Assembly: GCA_002396385.1 (NCBI GenBank)
Contig: DGTD01000035.1
Span: forward strand, 1 to 46,033
Length of the DNA: 46,033 nucleotides
Source: Bacteroidales bacterium UBA4345
Lineage (GTDB): Bacteria; Bacteroidota; Bacteroidia; Bacteroidales; Paludibacteraceae
Direction: 5' to 3'
Part shown: in pieces, positions 32,059 to 40,586 of the stretch
Layout of the letters: every line of letters begins with the position of its first letter
Numbering within the stretch: the stretch's first letter is position 1
Notes under the pieces: generated by a model
The model's database searches: none
What the model was told of the DNA's origin: nothing
The model's input: the letters and a program-made list of their open reading frames with translations, nothing else
Made by a program: the position numbers and the translations under genes

Positions 32059-33318
32059 ATGAAGAGATATATTTTCATTGCATCAGCAATCTTATTATCG
32101 GCAAGCGCGCAAGCAGTAGAACGCAAGTTTTCGGAAGGCTACGCCATAGCGCAGTCGCGCATAAACACGAACAAGACAGAAAGCGGACTGTCGTTGTTAG
32201 ACGGCAAGCTGGCATTCAGTAGAAACGACACCGTGTATCTGGCAGAGCTAGACGACAGCCTCGACATAAAGAAGATAACCCCAATGCCCGACTTAAGCAG
32301 TTTGGGCATAGAAGGCCAGTTTGCCCAATACGGGAAAACCATTGTTTTCTCGAAAGGAGGGGAACTCTACCAAGCCGAGCAAACCAACAGACAATGGGGG
32401 AATCCGCAAAAATTGAAGATCGACGGTCTAGGCGGAGGAAGGACCAAGGTAGAAGGAACCTCGTTCGCCGCACGCCGTTGGACGTACAGAGTGCCGACCA
32501 TAACGGGAATGTACAACCCAGCCATTTCGAAGAATGGCAAGCGCCTATACTATGTGACCGAGTTTGAAGGCGGACAGGGTGGCCGTGATATTTGGTATTC
32601 CGACCGTAAGCCCGATGGTAAGTCGTGGAGCGCACCTGTCAATTTGGGTGACATTGTCAACACTGCGGCTGACGAAGATTTTCCATTCCTTGCTGGCGAC
32701 TCTGCCTTCTATTTTGCTTCGGCTACCAGCGACACCCTTGGGGGGATGAACATTTTCAAGACGAACCTCAAAACCAAGTCGAAACCTGTGATGATTCCGG
32801 CTGAGTTTAACAGCAATAGCAACGACGAGAACTTTATTGTGGCTGATGGTTGTCCGTTCCTTATCTCTAACAGAAACGGGAACCAGGATATCTACCGCCC
32901 AGAGGTAATACCTGTTATTGTAGAGACTCCGGCACCAGATACAACAGTGGTTGATTCGACCCCAAAAGTGGTAATGAAGGACTACAAGACCTGTGTCTTC
33001 TACTTCGATTTCGACAAAACGACTCTGATTGACTCTTACGAGAAAGAGTTCAACTATATCTACGAATTTGTCAATAGCGATCCTAACAGCAAATTCACTA
33101 TTAATGGTCACACCGATATCCGAGGTGGAGAAAAGTACAACCAGAAATTGTCGACCAACCGTGCTAAAATTGTTTACGACCGACTCGTTGAAATGGGTGT
33201 CGACAAGAACCGTCTGGAGTATAAGGGATTTGGTAAGTCGCAACTCGATATCAAGAATGCGGCAACCGAAGAGGAGCACCAGAAGAACCGACGTGTAGAA
33301 ATCATTAAATTAGACTAA
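32059..33318 (+). CDS. beta-propeller/OmpA peptidoglycan-anchored protein, copy 1
   Basis: 419 residues; signal peptide MKRYIFIASAILLSASAQA. A good GAGAGG-like ribosome-binding site (32044-32050) precedes the ATG. Residues ~25-290 form PD40/WD-like blades (NPAISKNGKRLYYVTEFEGG, SADEDFPFLAGDSAFYFAS-like). The C-terminal OmpA domain has YFDFDKTTLIDSYEKEF, INGHTDIRGGEKYNQKLS, RAKIVYDRLVEMG and KNRRVEIIKLD, with the Asp and Arg residues that bind diaminopimelate peptidoglycan. It lies 15 bp after CHU_C 1 and 8 bp before PorP 1. Its place matches the OmpA-like genes of sprB-type operons, linking the surface complex to the cell wall. From ~32.54 kb to its end the codons favour T-ending GGT/CGT/GCT, unlike copy 2 and its own first half. 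Confidence 0.9.
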   Translation: MKRYIFIASAILLSASAQAVERKFSEGYAIAQSRINTNKTESGLSLLDGKLAFSRNDTVYLAELDDSLDIKKITPMPDLSSLGIEGQFAQYGKTIVFSKGGELYQAEQTNRQWGNPQKLKIDGLGGGRTKVEGTSFAARRWTYRVPTITGMYNPAISKNGKRLYYVTEFEGGQGGRDIWYSDRKPDGKSWSAPVNLGDIVNTAADEDFPFLAGDSAFYFASATSDTLGGMNIFKTNLKTKSKPVMIPAEFNSNSNDENFIVADGCPFLISNRNGNQDIYRPEVIPVIVETPAPDTTVVDSTPKVVMKDYKTCVFYFDFDKTTLIDSYEKEFNYIYEFVNSDPNSKFTINGHTDIRGGEKYNQKLSTNRAKIVYDRLVEMGVDKNRLEYKGFGKSQLDIKNAATEEEHQKNRRVEIIKLD

Positions 33319-33326
33319 TTCGAAAA

Positions 33327-34244
33327 ATGAAGACGACAAAGAATATATTATATAGCCTGTTTACGGTGCTTGGCATTTGCACAGCAAGTGCCCAGCAAGA
33401 CCTGATGCTCTCGCAAGAAATCTTCTCGCGTGTGAACAAGAATCCGGCAGCAACCGGCAACACCGAAGACATAGACATCTTCCTTCACGGCCGCATACAA
33501 TGGGCCGGCATAGACAACAGTCCACGCACCGGAGTGCTGAACGTGACGAACTACATCGACAAAATAAAGTCAGGAATGGGTTTCACCTGCTCTTACGATA
33601 AAATGGGAGTAGCACACAGCACCACCAACATGAAACTGGTATATGCCTACCAGTTAGACCTGACCGACAAGTACGTGCTTTCGCTAGGATTAGGAGCCGG
33701 AGTCAACATCGGCTACATCGACCCCTACCAAAACACCGTTGACGACGCAAGCGAGTTTGGCGAAGAGACCCTGTCGGCAGACAAGGAGACGAAGGTATCG
33801 CCCGACTTCGACTTTGGAGCAGAGTTGACGAACCCCTATTGGACCGTAGGAGCGTCGGTCACCCACCTGACCAAGAACGAGTCCAACTCATTAGACCCAG
33901 AGCGCCACTACTATCTGTACGGGACATCGCTCATACCCGTCAACAAGAAATGGGAATTGGCACCAACCTTGTCGTATATGCACCGCAACAAGACCAATGT
34001 GATGGAAATCGGGTCGCTTGCATTCTACGACCGATTTGTATGGGGAGGGCTAACCCTTCGACCAGACTTGAACGAAGGATTCAATCCGTCGATGTTGGTC
34101 ATCACCCTAGGTGTTGAATGGAAGAAGTTCAGGTTCGGCTATTCCTACGATTTAGGTCTAGGAACAAACGAGAAGCTGTCGTCGAGCACGCACGAAATCA
34201 TACTTTCGTACGGCATAGACAAAGGCAAATGGAAAAAACAGTAA
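33327..34244 (+). CDS. PorP/SprF family outer-membrane protein, copy 1
   Basis: 305 residues with a signal peptide ending ASAQ. A type IX secretion-associated PorP/SprF beta-barrel: QQDLMLSQEIFSRVNKNPAATG at the mature N-terminus, AGIDNSPRTGVLNVTNY, alternating strands such as KYVLSLGLGAGVNIGY, and the family ending FRFGYSYDLGLG. PorP-like proteins of this type hold type B CTD cargo at the surface after T9SS export. Last gene of the CHU_C 1-OmpA 1 operon; a strong terminator follows within 5 bp. Copy 2 (40587-41498) is nearly the same length and very similar in both DNA and protein. Confidence 0.93.
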   Translation: MKTTKNILYSLFTVLGICTASAQQDLMLSQEIFSRVNKNPAATGNTEDIDIFLHGRIQWAGIDNSPRTGVLNVTNYIDKIKSGMGFTCSYDKMGVAHSTTNMKLVYAYQLDLTDKYVLSLGLGAGVNIGYIDPYQNTVDDASEFGEETLSADKETKVSPDFDFGAELTNPYWTVGASVTHLTKNESNSLDPERHYYLYGTSLIPVNKKWELAPTLSYMHRNKTNVMEIGSLAFYDRFVWGGLTLRPDLNEGFNPSMLVITLGVEWKKFRFGYSYDLGLGTNEKLSSSTHEIILSYGIDKGKWKKQ

Positions 34245-34248
34245 AAAA

Positions 34249-34284
34249 CAAAAGCGGAAGGCCGAAACCTTCCGCTTTTGTTTT
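34249..34284 (+). terminator. intrinsic terminator of adhesin operon 1
   Basis: Perfect 13-bp stem CAAAAGCGGAAGG (34249-34261) with CCTTCCGCTTTTG (34268-34280), 6-nt loop, then TTTT. A related but imperfect version follows PorP 2. Confidence 0.9.
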
Positions 34285-34389
34285 ATAACAAGTCAGGTGT
34301 TGACAAAAAAAGCATAAATGCAAAATTGTACCCACCCAATATGTCATTACCCCATATTTTACCTTGTTTAGTCTATGATATAAAGCGTT

Positions 34390-34872
34390 TCAGATTTGAG
34401 AACCCTTTATAGAAATAGCTTGAGTAAATTTCTGGTAATTATATTTCTTTGTATCGCTGAAAGAGAAAAATAGTTCGAAGAGCCACCAGATGGAGAGAAT
34501 GAACGACAAGACACATCCTGCAACCAATAAAACCATACCTACAATGTCTTTTGTATCAGCATCCAGACCAGACGAATCGAGAAGGGAAGGAATAAAAAAG
34601 GAAAACACTAACATTACACCAGCAAGAGCAACGAGAAGCCAGAACGCAATGGTTTTACCAATACGCCCCAGATATATAGGTCCCAAATAGCCAAACCAAT
34701 TGAGTAAAAAGGTAATCCACTTCGATTTAAACTCTTTTTCAATTGTGTTGGTAAGCCTATGAAACTTGTCATCGTCAATGTCGGCCAACCTCTTCCTTAC
34801 AACAGGAAATCTGTCTTTTGGAATTTTCCCTTCAAGAAAGGTCTTTAAGGTCTTAATGTTTTCTTCGTTCAT
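34390..34872 (-). CDS. TM2-domain-like membrane protein
   Basis: 160 residues, no signal peptide. A soluble basic/helical N-terminus (~50 residues) is followed by a TM2-like region: LLNWFGYLGPIYLGRIG, a hydrophobic hairpin, then LSIWWLFELFF. TM2 proteins are small inner-membrane proteins of unknown general role. The usual DRFYLG motif is changed to PIYLG. The gene starts 70 bp downstream of an intact tRNA-Asp gene on the same strand, with the tRNA terminator in between; no promoter box was seen in that gap, so it may depend on read-through. The second adhesin block has no copy of this gene. Confidence 0.75.
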   Translation of the reverse strand: MNEENIKTLKTFLEGKIPKDRFPVVRKRLADIDDDKFHRLTNTIEKEFKSKWITFLLNWFGYLGPIYLGRIGKTIAFWLLVALAGVMLVFSFFIPSLLDSSGLDADTKDIVGMVLLVAGCVLSFILSIWWLFELFFSFSDTKKYNYQKFTQAISIKGSQI

Positions 34873-34906
34873 AGTTTGTTAACGTCTGATAAGTTTTTAA
34901 ATAGAT

Positions 34907-34938
34907 AAAAAAAAGAGAACCAACAATGTGATTCTCTT
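34907..34938 (-). terminator. terminator of tRNA-Asp copy 1
   Basis: Minus strand AAGAGAATC (34938-34930) pairs with GGTTCTCTT (34921-34913), followed by a run of T. The same hairpin follows the other tRNA-Asp copies (near 41795-41825 and 42621-42651) and, mutated, the truncated one (35728-35758). Confidence 0.85.
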
Positions 34939-34941
34939 GTG

Positions 34942-35015
34942 CGGTGCGTATGGGACTCGAACCCATGACCTCCGCCGTGACAGGGCGGCATTCTAACCAG
35001 CTGAACTAACGCACC
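34942..35015 (-). tRNA. tRNA-Asp (GTC), copy 1, intact
   Basis: 74 nt with complete cloverleaf: acceptor GGTGCGT/ACGCACC with discriminator G, D arm GTTC/GAAT, anticodon stem CCGCC/GGCGG with loop CTGTCAC (anticodon GTC), T arm ATGGG-TTCGAGT-CCCAT. CCA is not encoded. Identical over all 74 nt to copy at 42656-42729. Confidence 0.97.
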
Positions 35016-35051
35016 AATTCAGACCAGCCCAACCTTATCGGTTTTGCGTTG

Positions 35052-35082
35052 CAAAGTTAGAACAAAAATCAGACATATACAA
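35052..35082 (-). promoter_or_regulatory. promoter of tRNA-Asp copy 1
   Basis: Minus strand TTG (35082-35080), 20 nt, TAACTTTG (35059-35052), 36 nt before the tRNA 5' end. Same arrangement as upstream of the intact copy at 42656-42729. Confidence 0.75.
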
Positions 35083-35190
35083 GCCAAGAGAGAAATTTTT
35101 CAATCAAAATCACGCGAAAATTATAATGGGCAAGAAGATTTCCCTCAAATCGGTAAGAAGGTACCAGCAACAGTATTTTATGCCATTTTG

Positions 35191-35245
35191 CTCACTTTCT
35201 ATACATATTTGCTCTTTTAGAGAGCTGGCGGACCCTCTAATTTTG
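35191..35245 (+). promoter_or_regulatory. promoter with conserved 27-bp upstream element (small membrane protein 1)
   Basis: Element at 35191-35217 (begins CTCACTTT, ends ATTTGCTCTTT), 20 nt, then TAATTTTG (35238-35245). The ATG follows 25 nt later. Same geometry as at 27298-27352 and 42077-42131. Confidence 0.7.
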
Positions 35246-35270
35246 CTTCAAAAACAAAACTTAAACAATT

Positions 35271-35657
35271 ATGATCACATTTCTAACATTTATTCCACTA
35301 GCATTAGCCGCCCTTACGGTGCTCTGTATAGTATTCAATCTGGGATGGGAAGACACATTAGCAATTGTATCGCTCATCTCCATCCCAATAGCGGGCATAT
35401 TTCTGTACTACACCCATCCAAACGCCCTCTTCTATATTTATTCTGCCTTTTGTACCATTGCCTTTCTGTTCATATCTTCAAAATTTTACGGAACCCACAT
35501 CCCATTTTTCGTTGCCGCCCTATCGGCAACAGCCGTCTACTTTTTGAAAACCGACACAAGCATCTACAACGACCTGTTATTAGGCGGCTGTTTCAGCTAC
35601 ATCCTCAGCATTATTGCCGCGATTAAAATTCTATCGAGCGAACTGGGGCACCACTAA
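35271..35657 (+). CDS. small four-helix membrane protein, copy 1
   Basis: 128 residues, almost wholly hydrophobic: about four membrane segments with a conserved middle ISIPIAGIFLYYTHPNALFY that aligns with ISTPIASIYLYYNNPGTLFY in the copy at 42149-42562. Ends in LGHH. No catalytic residues or known family recognised. The gene sits between tRNA-Asp copy 1 and a 21-nt tRNA-Asp fragment, on the opposite strand, and has a promoter shared in design with copy 2 and with the Cys-rich micro-ORF. The two copies have diverged strongly outside the core, yet both stay open and keep promoter and start, so both are likely to be functional. A longer overlapping frame (35126-35626) is Cys/His-rich and a shadow. 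Confidence 0.75.
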   Translation: MITFLTFIPLALAALTVLCIVFNLGWEDTLAIVSLISIPIAGIFLYYTHPNALFYIYSAFCTIAFLFISSKFYGTHIPFFVAALSATAVYFLKTDTSIYNDLLLGGCFSYILSIIAAIKILSSELGHH

Positions 35658-36219
35658 GTAAAAAGAGTCACACGCACCGCACAACGACAAAAAAAATGTC
35701 GGACTAAAAACCTTATGCAATATACAAAAAAGAGAACCGATTTCTCGACGCTCTTTCTGCGGTGCGCATGGGACTCGAACGCTTGGTAAACAGGTATCTT
35801 GACAAGATTCCGGACTCTTACCTTAAACTTTTTTCAATTCTTAATGTTGATTTTAAGGACTGCTAAATTAAAAGAACAATATCAGAAGCATCTTAAAAGA
35901 CAGCGGAACGGCACACCATTGAACCTGTTCGAAACACCCGAAAAGTTTCAAATCGCCTAAAACTCTTAGTATAAAAGCCACCAAACAGACAATATTTGTT
36001 GGCAAATACATTTTTCGGAATATTTTATCCGTATCATGTATGTTTTTTTATAATTTTGCGTTGAAAAAAAGAAGGATATAGTACAGTATTAAACTTGTCA
36101 TTTGCAAATTCACAGTTCAGGACTGTACATTATTTATGTAGTTAGTCGTTTCACAACCACCTGTCATAGGGTTCTTACAGTTGGCGTTGTTAAAAAAGGA
36201 AAGAGAGCCCCTAAAATTT
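35658..36219. other. intergenic region with tRNA remnant and adhesin-2 promoter
   Basis: 560 bp. It has the decayed tRNA terminator (35728-35758), the tRNA-Asp fragment (35760-35780), then a stretch to ~35960 with two short overlapping protein-like frames (one from ATG 35767 ending FSILNVDFKDC, one ending LFETPEKFQIA) that may be gene debris, and a TAATTTTG -7 box at 36051-36058 about 160 nt before the next adhesin gene. Confidence 0.5.
35760..35780 (-). pseudogene. tRNA-Asp 3' fragment
   Basis: Twenty of 21 bases match the 3' end (acceptor strand and T arm) of the intact tRNA-Asp genes; homology also continues into the downstream terminator and beyond toward the small membrane-protein gene. 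It stops abruptly at 35781 in the T loop. Not functional. Confidence 0.8.
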
Positions 36220-37977
36220 ATGATGTCTAAACATATTTTACCTTGGATTTTTCTGCTGTTCTGTTCATTCACACAGGCGCAAGAAACATTAAGTCCAGAT
36301 TTTTTCCGGAAGCATACCGCATTGAATGGTCTTAAAAACCAGCAGGCAATAGTTCTTCCCGAATTAGAAAGAGAAGGATGCGAATTTTTAGAATGGAACA
36401 CAAAAGAAGATGGAACTGGCAAATCGTACAAGCCAGGAGAAAAGTTCACGCCTGATGGGGACACGACCCTTTATGCCATTTGGAAGAAAAAAGACCCTAA
36501 AGACCCAGAAAATGGAAATGGCAACGGAAACGGTAATGGCAACGGAAACGGTAATGGCAACGGAAATGGCAATGGAAACGGAAATGGAAATGGGAACGGA
36601 AACGGTAATGGGAATGGAAATGGCAATGGCAACGGAAACGGTAATGGCAACGGAAACGGAAATGGAAATGGAAATGGAAACGGAAACGGTAATGGGAATG
36701 GTAATGGCAATGGAAACGGAAATGGCAATGGTAATGGAAACGGTAATGGCAACGGAAAAACAAACGTTACCTACGAAACGATAAACGTTTTACTTTGTGA
36801 GGGAGAAACCTACAAAATCGGCAACAAAGAATTCTCAACACCAGGGACCCACACAACGAAGTTAGCCAACAAACAAGGCGGCGATTCAATTGTCACCCTG
36901 AACATAGAGCAAGCGCCAAAAGACACCGTAGAGATAAAGGACTACATCGTGGACAAGACCCACTATGAAGGCAACGGATTCTCGGTTGACATAAAAGAGG
37001 GGACAGTCAGCACCTACACCCAGACACTGAAAAACCAATATGGTTGTGACAGCATAGTAACGCTCGTCCTTACCTCCTACATCCAGCCATCGCCCATATA
37101 CGAGACCATCTGCAAAGGCGAGACCTTTACCATAGCAGGGAAGACCTTCGACAAAACCGGCGACTACGAAGTTGTGCTTGGAAAATTCAAGGGAAGCGAC
37201 GCAGACTCGACACAACAAATACACCTGTTTGTGTCCGAGCCAAACGAGACAACACTTTATGACACCATTTCAATTGCCGACAGAAAATATAAAAAGAACG
37301 GTTTCAACATAAAAAAGCTTAAAGTCGGCGAGAACACTTACACCAAAACCTACAAGAACCAATTCGGCTGCGACAGCGTGGTCACACTGGTGTTGGAAGT
37401 TGCCCCACACACCGTTTACGGAGAAGAAATAGACGAAGCAATTTGCGACAATGAGACCTACACATACAACGGCGAGACCTACAAGCCTGGCAACAGCTAC
37501 ACTTTGCATGAAACAACAGCCCTAGGCTACGACAGTGTGGTTATATTGAACATAAAGAGTTTGCCAACCAGCAAGAGCCGCTATTCGGCCACAGTAAATA
37601 TTGGAGACAGCTATTCGGAAAACGGTTTTGAGTTGCCAGTGCAGGAAAAAGAAGGCGTATTCTTCCACAAACTGACAACCACAAACGGTTATGGATGCGA
37701 CAGCACCATAACCCTGCAGTTGAACGTCGTAATTCCGAAAGACACCATAACAGTTCCAACCCTGTTCACACCCTATTTGCGAAATGGGAAAAACGACATC
37801 TTTATGGACAATTACGAAGTCTACATCTACGACCGTTATGGCAACCTGGTCTGCCACTCTAAAAACGGTTGGGACGGATATTATAAAGGAAAACTTGCCG
37901 ACCCAGGCGTCTACATTTACACAATCATACTGAAAGACAAGAGAAAGAAGAAAGGGACAATTGAACTATATAAATAA
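36220..37977 (+). CDS. T9SS type B surface protein with InlB-like repeat and (Asn-Gly)41 linker (CHU_C 2)
   Basis: 585 residues from ATG 36220 (a TTG at 36181 would add 13 charged residues before the signal peptide). Signal sequence MMSKHILPWIFLLFCSFTQA. Residues ~25-95 carry a Listeria-Bacteroides (InlB B-type) repeat: FLEWNTKEDGTGKSYKPGE ... TTLYAIWK. Residues ~98-179 are 41 consecutive Asn-Gly pairs. Then ~400 residues of modules with CEGETYKIGNKEFSTPG and NQYGCDSIVTL patterns, nearly the whole of the protein encoded next (CHU_C 3), and a CHU_C sorting domain (VPTLFTPYLRNGKNDIF, YIYDRYGNLVC). It leads the second adhesin operon. The N-terminal 180 residues look like an added head joined to a CHU_C 3-like body. 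Confidence 0.87.
   Translation: MMSKHILPWIFLLFCSFTQAQETLSPDFFRKHTALNGLKNQQAIVLPELEREGCEFLEWNTKEDGTGKSYKPGEKFTPDGDTTLYAIWKKKDPKDPENGNGNGNGNGNGNGNGNGNGNGNGNGNGNGNGNGNGNGNGNGNGNGNGNGNGNGNGNGNGNGNGNGNGNGNGNGNGNGNGNGKTNVTYETINVLLCEGETYKIGNKEFSTPGTHTTKLANKQGGDSIVTLNIEQAPKDTVEIKDYIVDKTHYEGNGFSVDIKEGTVSTYTQTLKNQYGCDSIVTLVLTSYIQPSPIYETICKGETFTIAGKTFDKTGDYEVVLGKFKGSDADSTQQIHLFVSEPNETTLYDTISIADRKYKKNGFNIKKLKVGENTYTKTYKNQFGCDSVVTLVLEVAPHTVYGEEIDEAICDNETYTYNGETYKPGNSYTLHETTALGYDSVVILNIKSLPTSKSRYSATVNIGDSYSENGFELPVQEKEGVFFHKLTTTNGYGCDSTITLQLNVVIPKDTITVPTLFTPYLRNGKNDIFMDNYEVYIYDRYGNLVCHSKNGWDGYYKGKLADPGVYIYTIILKDKRKKKGTIELYK
36511..36756 (+). repeat. hexanucleotide AAYGGN repeat, 41 units, coding (Asn-Gly)41
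   Basis: 246 bp, 41 uninterrupted AAY-GGN hexamers inside CHU_C 2. All four Gly codons and both Asn codons are used in irregular order, so no long stretch of identical DNA exists, while the dipeptide is never broken. Confidence 0.97.
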
Positions 37978-37997
37978 CCTACATTTTACCTCAAGAA

Positions 37998-39287
37998 ATG
38001 TTCAAAAAGATTAAAAGTTTGCTGATGATTCTTTTGTTGGCGACATGGCCAGCCATGCAGGCACAAAAGAATCAGAAGCCAAACACAACTATTGACGCTT
38101 TGCTTTGCGCAAACGACACCTTCAGAATAGGAGACAAAGAATTCACCACTCCAGGCGTTTACACCATAAAGATGAAAGACAAGCAAGGGGGAGATTCCAT
38201 TGTGAACTTAAACCTCAAGCCTGCGAGGACGGACACCGTGATTATTAACGACTTCATCGTCAACGAGACCCATTACAACAAGAATGGCTTCACGGTCGAC
38301 GTAAAGCTAGGCACCCTCAGTTTTTTCTCAAAGACCCTTAAAAACGAATATGGTTGCGACAGTACGGTGACCCTGATACTGAATTCCCTTACCCGACCCA
38401 TACCCGTCTACGACACCATCTGTAAAGGCGAGAGCTACACCATTCATGGTGAGACCTTCGACCAGACCGGCGAATACAAAATAGTTCTTGGCAAATACAA
38501 AGGCTGCGACTGCGACTCATCGTTACAGCTCCACCTTTTTGTAGCCGAACCCAACGACACCACCATCTACGACACCACCTCCACCGCAAAAGGAAGCTAT
38601 ACGGCAAATGGCTTCAACATTGGGGAACTAACAGCCGGAGCCTCTACCTACACCGAAACATTTAAAAACCAATTCGGTTGCGACAGTACAGTCACCTTGT
38701 CGCTATATGTAAGCCCCGACTCCGCATACAGCAATCACCTATACGAGGAAATCTGCGAGAACGAGACATTCACCTATAAAGACAGCGCCTACAAGCCGGG
38801 CAGAACCTACATTCTGCACGAGACAACAGCCTCTGGAGCCGACTCGATTATATATCTGCATATTAAAAAACTACCAACCAGCACGTTCCATTACTATGCA
38901 ACCGTTTTCAAAGGATACGACTACCAATACTACGGATTTGACTTGCCAGTACAAGAAAAAGTTGGAGTATTCTACCACAAACTGACAAAGACAAACAGGT
39001 ATGGTTGCGACAGCGTGGTCACGGTGCAGCTGAAAGTTGTGGAGCCAATAGACAGCACAATTATACCAACGCTGTTTACGCCTCACACCCGCGATGGCAA
39101 AAACGACGTCTTCATGAAAGGTTACGAAGTCTACATCTACGACCGTTATGGCAACCTGGTTTGCCACTCTAAAGACGGTTGGGACGGCAGCTACAGAGGA
39201 GAGACAGCCGACCCAGGCGTATACATCTACACAATAATCTTAAAAGACGACAGAAAAAAGAAAGGGTCTATTGAAGTATACAAATAA
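37998..39287 (+). CDS. T9SS type B surface protein (CHU_C 3)
   Basis: 429 residues with a signal peptide (MFKKIKSLLMILLLATWPAM). Four to five modules of ~70 residues of the pattern CKGESYTIHGETFDQTG ... GCDSTVTLSLYV, then the CHU_C type B sorting domain (IPTLFTPHTRDGKNDVF, YIYDRYGNLVCHS, DPGVYIYTI). It aligns module for module with the C-terminal ~400 residues of CHU_C 2, 20 bp upstream, so the two arose by tandem duplication. It lacks the InlB-like head and Asn-Gly linker. Likely surface adhesin or stalk subunit exported by T9SS and retained by the PorP/OmpA proteins encoded next. Confidence 0.88.
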   Translation: MFKKIKSLLMILLLATWPAMQAQKNQKPNTTIDALLCANDTFRIGDKEFTTPGVYTIKMKDKQGGDSIVNLNLKPARTDTVIINDFIVNETHYNKNGFTVDVKLGTLSFFSKTLKNEYGCDSTVTLILNSLTRPIPVYDTICKGESYTIHGETFDQTGEYKIVLGKYKGCDCDSSLQLHLFVAEPNDTTIYDTTSTAKGSYTANGFNIGELTAGASTYTETFKNQFGCDSTVTLSLYVSPDSAYSNHLYEEICENETFTYKDSAYKPGRTYILHETTASGADSIIYLHIKKLPTSTFHYYATVFKGYDYQYYGFDLPVQEKVGVFYHKLTKTNRYGCDSVVTVQLKVVEPIDSTIIPTLFTPHTRDGKNDVFMKGYEVYIYDRYGNLVCHSKDGWDGSYRGETADPGVYIYTIILKDDRKKKGSIEVYK

Positions 39288-39302
39288 CAAGAAAAGAACA
39301 AC

Positions 39303-40577
39303 ATGAAGAAACCAGTTATCACTGCCATTGCAATCCTAATAACTACGACCGCCCTATCAATAGAACGAAAGTTCTTAGAAGGCTACACCATAGAGCGATC
39401 GCGCACCAACACAGAAAAAGCAGAGGGAGGTCTTTCCCTGCTGAACGGAAAGCTGGCCTTTACCAGAAACGACACCGTCTACTTGGCAGAAATGGGCGAC
39501 AGCCTGGACATTCAATCCATAACCCCAATGCCCGACCTCAGCAGTTTAGGCATAGAAGGCCAGTTTACCCAATACGGCAAAACCATCATTTTTTCAAAAG
39601 GGGGCGAGCTCTACCAAGCAGAACAGGTCAACAACCTTTGGGGGAATCCTCAGAAATTGAAGATTGACGGACTTGGCGGAGGCCGAACAGAAATAAAGGG
39701 GACATCGTTTGCCGCAAGAAGATGGACCTACCGAGAGCCTGCAGTGAAAGGCATGTACAACCCTGCGCTTTCGAAGAACGGGAAACGCCTCTACTACTCT
39801 GCAACATTTGAAGGCGGAGCCGGCGGAAAGGATATTTGGTATTCAGACTGGAACACCGACCGATGGTCGGCACCAGTAAACATGGGCGAAAGAATCAACA
39901 CCTCCGCCGATGAAGACTTCCCATTCTTGGCAGGCGACAGCGCATTCTATTTTACGTCTAGCACCAGCGACACGCTAACGGGTTCGAACATCTTCAAGAC
40001 CAGCCTTACAGACCGTACAAGACCAGAGATGATACCAACAGCCTTCAACACCAACAGCAACGACGAGAATTATGTAGTGGTAAACGGCTGTCCGTTCCTC
40101 ATTTCCAACCGAGACGGCAACGACAACATCTACCGTCCTGAGAAACAGAAGCCTGTAATAGTAGAGACCGTACCAGCCGACACTGTGCCGGCGGAAGCCA
40201 TCGTCAAGACCGACACCGCAATGAAGGTGATAAGGAAGGACTACAACACCTGCATCTTCTACTTCGATTTCGACAAGACATCGCTGATTGACAGCTACGA
40301 TAAAGAATTCGACTACATCTACGAATTCATCACCTCTAATCCAGACAGCAAATTCCTGATAAACGGACATACCGACACCCGAGGCACCGAAAAGTACAAC
40401 AAAAAACTTTCAATCAGCCGAGCAAAGATTGTTCGCGACCGACTTGTAAAGATGGGCATAGACAAGAGCCGTTTGGTACACCAGGGATTCGGAGAGTTAC
40501 AGCCAGAAATCAGGGATGCGAAAACCGAAGAAGAGCACCAGAAGAACCGCCGTGTAGAAATCATCAAACTAGACTAA
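39303..40577 (+). CDS. beta-propeller/OmpA peptidoglycan-anchored protein, copy 2
   Basis: 424 residues, collinear with copy 1 (32059-33318). Signal peptide MKKPVITAIAILITTTALS. Propeller blades include LDIQSITPMPDLSSLGIEGQ and DEDFPFLAGDSAFYFTS. The OmpA domain has FYFDFDKTSLIDSYDKEF, LINGHTDTRGTEKYNKKLS and KNRRVEIIKLD with the peptidoglycan-binding Asp/Arg. A five-residue longer linker before the OmpA domain is the main length difference. It lies 15 bp after CHU_C 3 and 9 bp before PorP 2. Its C-terminal half keeps the genome-typical C- and A-ending codons, unlike copy 1. Confidence 0.9.
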   Translation: MKKPVITAIAILITTTALSIERKFLEGYTIERSRTNTEKAEGGLSLLNGKLAFTRNDTVYLAEMGDSLDIQSITPMPDLSSLGIEGQFTQYGKTIIFSKGGELYQAEQVNNLWGNPQKLKIDGLGGGRTEIKGTSFAARRWTYREPAVKGMYNPALSKNGKRLYYSATFEGGAGGKDIWYSDWNTDRWSAPVNMGERINTSADEDFPFLAGDSAFYFTSSTSDTLTGSNIFKTSLTDRTRPEMIPTAFNTNSNDENYVVVNGCPFLISNRDGNDNIYRPEKQKPVIVETVPADTVPAEAIVKTDTAMKVIRKDYNTCIFYFDFDKTSLIDSYDKEFDYIYEFITSNPDSKFLINGHTDTRGTEKYNKKLSISRAKIVRDRLVKMGIDKSRLVHQGFGELQPEIRDAKTEEEHQKNRRVEIIKLD

Positions 40578-40586
40578 TCAGAGACC

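Noticed and set aside
35126..35626. 166-codon plus-strand frame overlapping the small membrane-protein gene
   Set aside because: It starts before the promoter of the 35271 gene, has Cys/His-rich irregular composition and no homology to the second copy, unlike the 35271 frame.
36471..36763. Minus-strand frames rich in Pro-Phe-Pro-Leu or His-Phe-Arg-Cys opposite the Asn-Gly repeat
   Set aside because: They are mirror readings of the AAYGGN repeat with no start signals.
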